A program made the position numbers and the translations under genes. Positions 54,836 to 62,325 of a DNA stretch of 64,000 nt are shown one piece after another (within the stretch, counting starts at the first letter, position 1; each line of letters opens with the position of its first letter). This DNA comes from Acetivibrio saccincola (GTDB lineage: Bacteria; Bacillota; Clostridia; Acetivibrionales; Acetivibrionaceae), in assembly GCF_002844395.1 (NCBI RefSeq), contig NZ_CP025197.1, forward strand, positions 1,364,001 through 1,428,000, given 5' to 3'. Under the pieces are notes generated by a model. The model ran no database searches and had not been told where the DNA came from. It saw only the letters and a list, made by a program, of their open reading frames with translations.

Positions 54836-56077
54836 ATGATTAATGTGAGAAAGGGATTTAAACATGTTTTAGCGGGGGTAATTATACTTAGCATGTTACT
54901 GCCCTTATGGGTGACAGCACAGCTTGAAACCGGCTTTTTTATTGAGGCAGGAAAGAATGAAGTGGAAGTGGGAAAAGAGTTTGATGTGTACGTTAAGGGG
55001 AAAGATGTGGAGGACATATACGCATTTGAACTGGACATAATTTTTGAGCCTGATAAGTTGGAACTGATAAAGGCAGAGGGAACAAATGAAGGCTATTTCG
55101 CATATAATTTCATGGATGAAGACAAAATTCACTTTGTATATACAAAAATAGGCGATGTATCGCCTTTAAAAGGGAACGTAAACCTTTGTAAATTTACTTT
55201 TAAAGTTCTTGAAGCTGCAAAGGCAAGTATAGAACTAGAGTCGGTAAGGGTTGTAAGTAGTGAAATTGTTGATACTAAAGTTGGGGATTTAGAGTCTTTG
55301 GATACAAAATATTCTTTTGACGATAAAAAAATATCTATAACAGGTATTTTAAAGCCTGAAGATAAAGAACCGTCATCTCCGGGGGGAAGTAGCGGAACCG
55401 GTACTCTGCCGGGCGGTAAAGATTCAGAAAAAGAGGATGAAAGCACGGGAGAGGATGATAAAGTTGATGAAGTAGGAGAGGACGGTAAAGATTGGGACAA
55501 GGACGGGGAGGAAATAGAAGAACAGCCAGGAGATGTGCCGGGTGCAGTGGTTTTTACCGATATTGAAAACCACTGGTCAAAGGAGTTTGCATTAAAACTT
55601 GTTAATTTAGGCATATTAAAAGGCTATCCGGACAATACATTAAGGCCGGATGAGAAAATAACAAGGGCAGAAGGCGTAGTCTTGCTTGTAAACACTCTGG
55701 GGCTGGAAATTTCAGATGAAGGGGAAATAAGTTTTAATGATAAAGACATAATTCCTGCATGGTGTGCAAATCATGTAAAGATTGCTTCAGAAAAAGGTAT
55801 ACTGAAAGGATATGAGGACAATACACTAAGGCCTTTTAACAATTTAACCAGAGCGGAAATGGTTGTCTTGGTAATGAACGCTTTTGGCATTGAAAAGGCA
55901 GGGCTTGATAAATCCCGGTTTAAAGACGGGGATGAGATACCCGGCTGGGCAGCGGATTTTATAGAAGGAGCGGTTAAAGAGGGAATAGTTAAAGGTTATC
56001 CGGACAATACATTTAAGCCTGGAAACGAAGTTACAAGAGGAGAAGTATTTGCCATAATTGCAAATTGTATAGATTAA
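54836..56077 (+). CDS. Single-cohesin S-layer anchoring protein
   Basis: A 413-residue exported protein. Signal peptide 1-27 (ending TAQ), one cohesin-like domain at about 32-165 (VEVGKEFDVYVKGKDVEDIY, YAFELDIIFEPDKLELIKAE, GNVNLCKFTF), an acidic Gly/Ser/Asp/Glu linker (178-240), and three SLH domains (about 240-300, 302-360, 362-413) with ITRAEG, LTRAEM and VTRGEV. This is the layout of anchoring scaffoldins such as OlpA or SdbA, which hold a dockerin partner at the cell surface. Cohesin type cannot be decided by eye. Start ATG 54836 behind AAGGGG. Confidence 0.85.
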   Translation: MINVRKGFKHVLAGVIILSMLLPLWVTAQLETGFFIEAGKNEVEVGKEFDVYVKGKDVEDIYAFELDIIFEPDKLELIKAEGTNEGYFAYNFMDEDKIHFVYTKIGDVSPLKGNVNLCKFTFKVLEAAKASIELESVRVVSSEIVDTKVGDLESLDTKYSFDDKKISITGILKPEDKEPSSPGGSSGTGTLPGGKDSEKEDESTGEDDKVDEVGEDGKDWDKDGEEIEEQPGDVPGAVVFTDIENHWSKEFALKLVNLGILKGYPDNTLRPDEKITRAEGVVLLVNTLGLEISDEGEISFNDKDIIPAWCANHVKIASEKGILKGYEDNTLRPFNNLTRAEMVVLVMNAFGIEKAGLDKSRFKDGDEIPGWAADFIEGAVKEGIVKGYPDNTFKPGNEVTRGEVFAIIANCID

Positions 56078-56164
56078 TTGTTTGTAATTTTTATAGATTT
56101 ATGTTGATTATTTAATCTATAAATGGTATTATACGTATGTAAAAAAATATTAAAGAAGGTGATT

Positions 56165-56356
56165 ATGATAGTAAAAAAAGTTTTAGCCCTGCTGATGGTT
56201 GTTGTACTCTGTATGACTATGCTGGCAGCTTGTGGGGTGGCAAAAGAGTGCTTTTTTTGTTCCGAGGAGAAGAAAGGAAAAACCATAGACTTTTTCGGGG
56301 AGAAAGTACATATATGTAATGACTGCGAAAAAGATATAAAATCAGCATTTGAGTAG
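56165..56356 (+). CDS. Small zinc-ribbon lipoprotein
   Basis: A 63-residue lipoprotein: signal ending in the lipobox LAAC (Cys22), then CFFC and CNDC pairs 22 residues apart, as in zinc ribbons. ATG 56165 with AGAAGGTGA upstream is preferred over a longer frame. Function unknown. Confidence 0.7.
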   Translation: MIVKKVLALLMVVVLCMTMLAACGVAKECFFCSEEKKGKTIDFFGEKVHICNDCEKDIKSAFE

Positions 56357-56426
56357 CGGAATTTGCTTTTATATTGATGTACATATCAGAAAAAATTTAT
56401 AAATAATAGTACCTGAAAAAGCACAA

Positions 56427-56467
56427 TAAAGCTGTTCTGCTAAATAATTAGCGGGACAGCTTTAAAA
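56427..56467. terminator. Hairpin after the small lipoprotein gene
   Basis: aaagctgttctgctaa-ataa-ttagcgggacagcttt; only three Ts follow on the plus strand. Confidence 0.5.
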
Positions 56468-56516
56468 AAACAAATCTAAAAATATATACTTGGTGTAAAA
56501 GATCAAAGTATAATAA

Positions 56517-56553
56517 ATTAAAATCAGAGGGCAGTTAACAGCCCTCTGATTTT
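56517..56553 (-). terminator. sigK terminator overlapping the gene end
   Basis: Stem aaaatcagagggc (minus 56553-56541) with gccctctgatttt (56532-56520); the sigK stop codon TAA lies in the loop. Confidence 0.75.
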
Positions 56554-57242
56554 AATTCTTTGCTAAGTTTTTTTATAGCTTTTTTTTCTATCCTTGATAC
56601 ATACGACCTTGATATTCCAAGCATTTTAGCAATTTCCCTCTGGGTTTTGCTGGTGCCGTTTAAAAGGCCGTATCTTAATTCTAACACCATTTTTTCTCTA
56701 TGCTTTAAAACATCCTTCATTTTCTTATAAAGGCGCCTGACCTGCATCTTTAACTCCACTTCTTCTACAACAGATTCAGAGTCATTGCCTAAAACATCAA
56801 TTAAAGAAATTTCATTGCCGTCTCTGTCCATACCTATGGGGTCTTGGAGGGATACTTCGCTTTGGATTTTTTTATTTGACCTTATTTGCATAAGTATTTC
56901 ATTTTCTATACACCGTGCAGCATAAGTTGCAAGCCTTGTGCCTTTGTCATAGTTAAAGGTAGCAATGGCCTTTATAAGACCTATTGTTCCTATTGAAATT
57001 AAGTCATCAGAGTCGCTTATGGTGGAGGTGTATTTTTTTACAATATGTGCAACAAGACGTAAGTTTCTTTCAATTAAAACATTCCTGGCTTCCTCATCGC
57101 CTTCTGACAATTTTTTTATATAATACTGCTCCTCTTCGGGTTTAAGAGGTTGTGGAAAAGAGCTGGTATTGGATATATAACCAAATACAAAAAAGATGTT
57201 TTTAAGGCATTCAATAAATGGAATAAACAGAATATTAAACAA
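56535..57242 (-). CDS. sigK: Sporulation sigma factor SigK
   Basis: A 235-residue sigma-70 family factor. The hydrophobic N terminus (MFNILFIPFIECLKNIFFVF) is the pro-sequence removed by SpoIVFB in Bacillus. Region 2: RNLRLVAHIVKKY, DDLISIGTIGLIKAI, ATYAARCIENEILM. Region 4: ELRYGLLNGTSKTQREIAKM and ISRSYVSRIEKKA. Directs late mother-cell genes in sporulation. The gene is continuous: no skin-type insertion. TTG start at 57242, with GGAGGT eight bases upstream. Confidence 0.96.
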   Translation of the reverse strand: MFNILFIPFIECLKNIFFVFGYISNTSSFPQPLKPEEEQYYIKKLSEGDEEARNVLIERNLRLVAHIVKKYTSTISDSDDLISIGTIGLIKAIATFNYDKGTRLATYAARCIENEILMQIRSNKKIQSEVSLQDPIGMDRDGNEISLIDVLGNDSESVVEEVELKMQVRRLYKKMKDVLKHREKMVLELRYGLLNGTSKTQREIAKMLGISRSYVSRIEKKAIKKLSKELKSEGC

Positions 57243-57322
57243 AGTAAAGTACCTCCAATAAATAGGTTACTTTATAAGTATATGAATTGAAAGGTAGGTA
57301 GGTGCAAGTACAAAAAGGTTTT

Positions 57323-58966
57323 TTAAAGATTTTTTTCACAGATTTCCTTTGCAATTTCTTTAAACACAGGGGCGGCAACATCTCCGCCGCTTTTTCCGTC
57401 TTCTATAAATACCACTATTGAGTATTTAGGATTTGCTTTAGGAAAATATCCTGCAAACCATGCATGAACCACTCTTTCACCGTCAATAACCTGACCTGTT
57501 TCGGCACTTCCGGTTTTTCCACCGGCACCGCCATAGGCGTCTAAATTTGCTTTGGTGCCTGTTCCGCTTATAGTAACTTCCTCCATGTAAGACTTTATAT
57601 TATCGCATATTTCTTTAGGGAGAATTCTTTCCCCCTCTTCTTTTTTTATTTTTTTTACAATGTTTCCATCTGAATCAACAATACAATCAACAATGTTAAC
57701 GGTGTTTTTTATACCGCCGTTTGCTATAGTTGCGATGATGTTTGAAACCTGAAGGGGGGTGGCAAGAATATCACCCTGGCCTATGGATATGTTGGCAATA
57801 TCCCCGTGGGTATAATATTTGCCGGGTTGGGGAAGATGCCCATTAGATTCTTCAATACCCTGTACGTTTATGCCTGTAAAAAATTTTTTGGCAGTTTCAA
57901 GTATATTTTCTATGCCTGTGTTTATTCCCAGTTCTATAAAATAAGAGTTGCAGGAAGAGGCAAAGGCTTTTTTAACATCTACAAAACCATGGCCTCCTGA
58001 TGCATATGAGGAGCATTTAAACTCTTTATCCCCAAGCATAAGATAACCCGGGCAATAAAAATTTGAAGGAGGGGTTTTGTTATCCAAGTATGCACTTGCA
58101 AGAACTATAGTTTTAAATATAGAGCCCAGATTGTATGAGGCAACTGCCCGGTTAAAAAGCTCCTTATCAGGGCTGTCTAAATACTCATCTATTTTGTCGG
58201 GATCAAAATCAGGTTTGCTTACCATGGCTACAACATCGCCGTTTAGCACATTTTGAATGACAACTGCTCCTTTTAAATTTCTTTTATCCAAAGCATTTTC
58301 TGCTATTTTTTGTATGTGATAGTTAAGTGTAAGTTTAACATGAAGTTTTTTATAATTTACAGGATTTAAAAACCTGTATCCAAGTCCCGCCAGGAAATTA
58401 TCACTTGGGTATGTTACCATTCCTATGGAACTTTTGGAGTTAAGGTTTAGAACTTGGTCATAAGATTTTTCAATTCCGGTCTGTCCAATGCCGTCTGCTT
58501 TATTTAAATAGCCTGTGACATGCTTTGCAATGCCGGAATTGTCATGGCGCTTTAGTGAGTTTATAAATGAAATACCGGGAAGTCTTTCCTTTATGAGGAT
58601 AGTTTTAGTATTGTTGTCAGTCATATAAATAATGGGCTCTTTTTTAAAATCCACTAATCTTTTAAGTTCACCGGGATTTACATTAAGTATATTTGCAATT
58701 ATTTTAATTGCTTTTTCATTACCCTTTAAATTAAGGGGCTTAATTACAACAAAAACTTCATTTACCCTGTTTGTAAAGGGGATGGAGTTTGTATCTAATA
58801 TGTTGCCTCTGTGGCTTTTAATATCTAAAGAAGATATCCTTTGGCTTGTGGCTGATACAGCAAGTCTTTCACCCACTTGCACCTGTATGTAAAAAAATCT
58901 TATAATAAGAGAAATAATTGAAACAGAAAAAAAGAAAAGCAGTATATAAAGTCTTTTTTTAATCAT
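57323..58966 (-). CDS. Class B penicillin-binding protein (SpoVD/PbpA-like)
   Basis: A 547-residue transpeptidase. One N-terminal membrane segment (5-27), a dimerisation domain beginning RGNILDTN, then the transpeptidase with NLGSIFKTIV (active-site Ser), SSCNSYF (SxN) and GKTGSAET (KTG). It crosslinks peptidoglycan with a SEDS partner. The place next to sigK suggests a spore-cortex role, but this is inference. No PASTA domain. Confidence 0.92.
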   Translation of the reverse strand: MIKKRLYILLFFFSVSIISLIIRFFYIQVQVGERLAVSATSQRISSLDIKSHRGNILDTNSIPFTNRVNEVFVVIKPLNLKGNEKAIKIIANILNVNPGELKRLVDFKKEPIIYMTDNNTKTILIKERLPGISFINSLKRHDNSGIAKHVTGYLNKADGIGQTGIEKSYDQVLNLNSKSSIGMVTYPSDNFLAGLGYRFLNPVNYKKLHVKLTLNYHIQKIAENALDKRNLKGAVVIQNVLNGDVVAMVSKPDFDPDKIDEYLDSPDKELFNRAVASYNLGSIFKTIVLASAYLDNKTPPSNFYCPGYLMLGDKEFKCSSYASGGHGFVDVKKAFASSCNSYFIELGINTGIENILETAKKFFTGINVQGIEESNGHLPQPGKYYTHGDIANISIGQGDILATPLQVSNIIATIANGGIKNTVNIVDCIVDSDGNIVKKIKKEEGERILPKEICDNIKSYMEEVTISGTGTKANLDAYGGAGGKTGSAETGQVIDGERVVHAWFAGYFPKANPKYSIVVFIEDGKSGGDVAAPVFKEIAKEICEKNL

Positions 58967-59087
58967 TAAAACCCCTCAAAATTGTATTTTTAGTTTATTA
59001 TTGCTTTTGCTATAATTCTTAACCATATAAAATTATTCCACAATTTTGCGGGGGTTATACATTAAATTTATACATTAAATACCGGGT

Positions 59088-60314
59088 TTATTCACTTTTT
59101 TTTCTTAGCATTGCATATTTTAATGCCTTTTGCTTGAGAGGCATGTAGACAGTCATTTGGGGGTGGGGGGCAACGGTTATTTCTTCATTATCAATATTTC
59201 TCATAGACTCTATCTTTTGTACAAAATAATCCCCCACAGGGTTTACAACTTCAATTTCATCTCCCACATGCATTCTGTTTCTCTGTTCAATTGTGGCAAT
59301 TCCCGTTTCTTCGTCAAAGTCTTTTACAACACCTAAAAATTCATATTCCCTTATATATGAACTGGTATGGTAAATCTGATCTTCTGAAGTTGTTTTGTTT
59401 TTATAAAAACCTGTTGTATACTCACGGTGGCTTGCCTTTGACACTTCTTCAAGCCACTTTTTATCAAAAACATAATTGTCTTTGTCCCTGTAATAAGCAT
59501 CTATTGCTTCACGGTAGGCCTTTACAACAGTTGCAACGTAGAAGGAGCTTTTCATACGTCCTTCTATTTTAAGGCTTGTGACCCCTGAGTTTATAATGTC
59601 AGGAATGTGTTCAATCATGCACAAATCTTTTGAATTAAATATAAAAGTACCTCTTTCATCTTCCATGACAGGGTAGTACTCACCGGGTCTTTTTTCTTCC
59701 ATGAGATAGTATTTCCATCTGCATGGGTGGGCACAAAGACCTCTGTTTGAATCCCTGTATGCCATATAATTGCTAAGAAGACATCTTCCAGAGTAAGAAA
59801 TGCACATGGCACCATGGATAAATATTTCCAGTTCCAAATCTTCAGGGAGTTTGTCCCTGATTTCTTTAATCTCTTTTAAAGAAAGTTCCCTTGCCAGTAC
59901 AATTCTTTTTATGCCGTTTTCATACCAGAATTTAGCACTAAGCCAGTTGGTGTTGTTTGCCTGTGTACTTAAGTGAATTTTCATATGAGGTGCTGTTTCT
60001 TTTACCAGGGAAAACACCCCCGGGTCTGAAAGAATTATTGCATCAACACCTATAGAGCTCACTCTTTTAATAAATTCAGGCATACCTTTAATATCCTCAT
60101 TATGAGGAAATATATTCATTGTAATATATACTTTTTTTCCTCTGTCATGGGCAAATTTTACCCCTTCTTGCAAATCTTCATAGGTAAAATTGCCTGCAGA
60201 GGCACGAAGACCGAATTTTGTGCCTGCAAGGTATACTGCGTCTGCACCGTAAACAACAGCCATTTTAAGTTTTTCCAAATTCCCCGCAGGGGCTAATAAT
60301 TCAACTTTTTTCAT
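59088..60314 (-). CDS. U32-family protein (tRNA/rRNA hydroxylation type)
   Basis: A 408-residue U32 protein. ELLAPAGNLEKLKMAVVYGA, GADAVYLAGTKFGLRASAGN, IHLSTQANNTNW, EIFIHGAMCISYSGRCLLSNYM, NRGLCAHPCRWKY and SLKIEGRMKS are diagnostic, with the iron-sulfur cysteines. Members (TrhP, RlhA) take part in prephenate-dependent hydroxylation of tRNA or rRNA. The next gene upstream is an O-methyltransferase, the usual TrhP-TrmR pairing. Confidence 0.92.
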   Translation of the reverse strand: MKKVELLAPAGNLEKLKMAVVYGADAVYLAGTKFGLRASAGNFTYEDLQEGVKFAHDRGKKVYITMNIFPHNEDIKGMPEFIKRVSSIGVDAIILSDPGVFSLVKETAPHMKIHLSTQANNTNWLSAKFWYENGIKRIVLARELSLKEIKEIRDKLPEDLELEIFIHGAMCISYSGRCLLSNYMAYRDSNRGLCAHPCRWKYYLMEEKRPGEYYPVMEDERGTFIFNSKDLCMIEHIPDIINSGVTSLKIEGRMKSSFYVATVVKAYREAIDAYYRDKDNYVFDKKWLEEVSKASHREYTTGFYKNKTTSEDQIYHTSSYIREYEFLGVVKDFDEETGIATIEQRNRMHVGDEIEVVNPVGDYFVQKIESMRNIDNEEITVAPHPQMTVYMPLKQKALKYAMLRKKSE

Positions 60315-60338
60315 ATGTATTACTCCATAGAACTAATT

Positions 60339-60977
60339 TTATTTTTTGTAACTTAGTGCAACACCGTCCCCAATGGGGATGATGCTTGTTTCAAGCAGGT
60401 CATTATTGCAAATATCGTCAAGGAAAGTCCTAAGCCTTGTTACAATTGTTTTTTTCCTTCTCACAACCAGCTCATCATTTGCAATCATACCTTTATACAA
60501 TATATTGTCTGAAATTAATACCCCTCCGCTGTTTAAAAGTCGGATGCACTGGGGTAAAAACTCAGGGTATTGGCCTTTGGCCGCATCTAAAAAAATCATG
60601 TCATATTTTTTATCCAAAATTTTCAGTACTTCTGTCGCATCTCCGTATATTATATTTATAGTATCTTCTAAACCGGCTTTTTTTATGTTGTCTTTAGCTC
60701 TTTCTATCATAATTTCATATCTGTCAATTGTATCAATTTTAGCGCCCTTTGGCAGGACAGATGAAATCAAAATAGATGAATAGCCTATGGCGGTACCCAC
60801 TTCTAAAACCCTTTTTGGCTTTAAAATAAGTGTTATTACTTTTAAAAGTGCAGCGACTTCAGGCTGCACAATGGGTACATGGTTTTCTTCTGCATAATCT
60901 TCCAGCCGGGCTAATATTCCTTCATTTTTTTTGATTGTTTTTCTAATATAGTCGTTTATATAATCAATGGAGACCAT
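60339..60977 (-). CDS. SAM-dependent O-methyltransferase (TrmR-like)
   Basis: A 212-residue class I methyltransferase of the caffeoyl-CoA O-methyltransferase family. VLEVGTAIGYSSILI binds SAM; DMIFLDAAKGQYPEFL and GGVLISDNILYKG complete the fold and metal site. Next to the U32 gene, it probably methylates 5-hydroxyuridine in tRNA to 5-methoxyuridine. Start ATG 60977, AAAAGGA nine bases upstream; the longer hydrophobic N terminus in the same frame comes from spacer repeats. Confidence 0.88.
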   Translation of the reverse strand: MVSIDYINDYIRKTIKKNEGILARLEDYAEENHVPIVQPEVAALLKVITLILKPKRVLEVGTAIGYSSILISSVLPKGAKIDTIDRYEIMIERAKDNIKKAGLEDTINIIYGDATEVLKILDKKYDMIFLDAAKGQYPEFLPQCIRLLNSGGVLISDNILYKGMIANDELVVRRKKTIVTRLRTFLDDICNNDLLETSIIPIGDGVALSYKK

Positions 60978-60989
60978 ATTCATACATCC

Positions 60990-61095
60990 TTTTGTAAAAT
61001 ACATTCTAAGTAAAATATATTCTAAGAAAAAATACATTCTAAAAAAAGTATAAAATATATTCAAAATAAAATACATTATAGTCAAAAAATCTAAT
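60990..61095 (-). repeat. Short tandem repeats upstream of the methyltransferase
   Basis: Imperfect units like aaaatacattctaagt (about 15-16 bases) repeated five or six times. Confidence 0.65.
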
Positions 61096-61172
61096 CAAAA
61101 AAGCCAGTCAAATAAGCTTAATTAAATAAGCATGATTTTTTAATAAAGTACGCACATAAAAACAAGTCATGC

Positions 61173-62294
61173 TTAATAAGAAACACCGTATTTTTGTTTA
61201 GCTGCCTCGTGTTCTTGTAAAGTTCTTGAAAACTCGTGGCTTCCGTCGCCCCTTGCAACGAAGAACATATAATCAGATTCTTCATTAGGGTAGAGGGCAG
61301 CTATTATAGAATCAAGACCAGGTGAACAAAGAGGACCTGGAGGCAAGCCTTCGTGGAGATAAGTGTTGTACGGATGCTCTATTTGTGTGTCTTCATATGT
61401 TAAGTTTTCCTTTACCTTGCCGTCCCTTTGTAAAAGTATATACTGTATAGTTGCACATGACTGAAGTTTCTTAAACGAAGGGTCATTACTTTTTAGCCTG
61501 TTGTGAAAAACACTTGAAACAATTTCTTTTTCTTCAGGGATTTTTGTTTCTCTTTCAATTATTGATGCAAGAGTTATCACTTCATCCACAGTCATGTCAA
61601 GTTCTTCAGCCCGTTTATAAAACTCAGGTGTAAACTTAATATTAAAATTATCAAGAAATTTTCTTATAACCATTTTTGAAGTTGACTTTGGATCAAAAAA
61701 GTATGTGTCGGGAAATAAATATCCCTCTAAAGGAAATTCCCTTTCAGGAAGACCTTCTAAAAATTTATAATCAAACTTTTCCTCTGAGGCGGTTTTTATA
61801 AAGTCTTCCTTGTCTATAAGGTTGTTTTTTGCCAGAATTTCAACTGTTTCGGTAAAGGTTTTGCCTTCAGGTATGGTTACATTAATACTTATAGGATTTT
61901 GGCTTAATACACGCATTATTTCATCGTAGCTCAAATCCTTGGAAATTAAGTGCCGCCCGGATCTGTAATTTCCGTCATGACCATTAAAAAAGGACAAAAA
62001 CTTAAAAATCCTGGGATATTTAATTATATCCTTCTCTTTAAGTATTTTGGCAATGTCATCAGTGCTGGAATTGAAAGGAATTTCAATTTCCACAGCTTCA
62101 CCGGATTCTATTTTTTTAGTTATTTCACTAATGGTGAGTTTATCCGCATTGGTTATATACCTGTAGCTAACAGTTGCCCCTACAATGAAAACAAACGTAA
62201 AGAATAAAAAGTATAAAAGCAATGAACGGAAAATACTTCTTTTACGCTTTTTTGTTTTTCTTCTTTTTTTTGTCCTGTTAGTCTCCCCACTCAT
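61173..62294 (-). CDS. mltG: Endolytic transglycosylase MltG
   Basis: A 373-residue YceG/MltG protein. Basic N terminus, one membrane segment (about 22-44), LysM-like region with IPEGKTFTETVEILAKNN, and the catalytic core: LEGYLFPDTYFF, TLASIIERETKIPEEKEIVSSVFHNRL (catalytic Glu), YNTYLHEGLPPGPLCSPGLDSI and FFVARGDGSHEFSRTLQEHE. Cuts nascent glycan strands. ATG 62294 preferred over the GTG codons just upstream. Confidence 0.95.
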   Translation of the reverse strand: MSGETNRTKKRRKTKKRKRSIFRSLLLYFLFFTFVFIVGATVSYRYITNADKLTISEITKKIESGEAVEIEIPFNSSTDDIAKILKEKDIIKYPRIFKFLSFFNGHDGNYRSGRHLISKDLSYDEIMRVLSQNPISINVTIPEGKTFTETVEILAKNNLIDKEDFIKTASEEKFDYKFLEGLPEREFPLEGYLFPDTYFFDPKSTSKMVIRKFLDNFNIKFTPEFYKRAEELDMTVDEVITLASIIERETKIPEEKEIVSSVFHNRLKSNDPSFKKLQSCATIQYILLQRDGKVKENLTYEDTQIEHPYNTYLHEGLPPGPLCSPGLDSIIAALYPNEESDYMFFVARGDGSHEFSRTLQEHEAAKQKYGVSY

Positions 62295-62325
62295 ATTATT
62301 CACCACTCTGTATAAAATTTTTTAA

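Noticed and set aside
56535-57242. sigK interrupted by a skin-type prophage element
   Set aside because: The gene is continuous from pro-sequence to region 4.
60978-61085. Hydrophobic N-terminal extension of the O-methyltransferase
   Set aside because: The extra codons come from AT-rich spacer repeats; the RBS fits ATG 60977, and family members are soluble.
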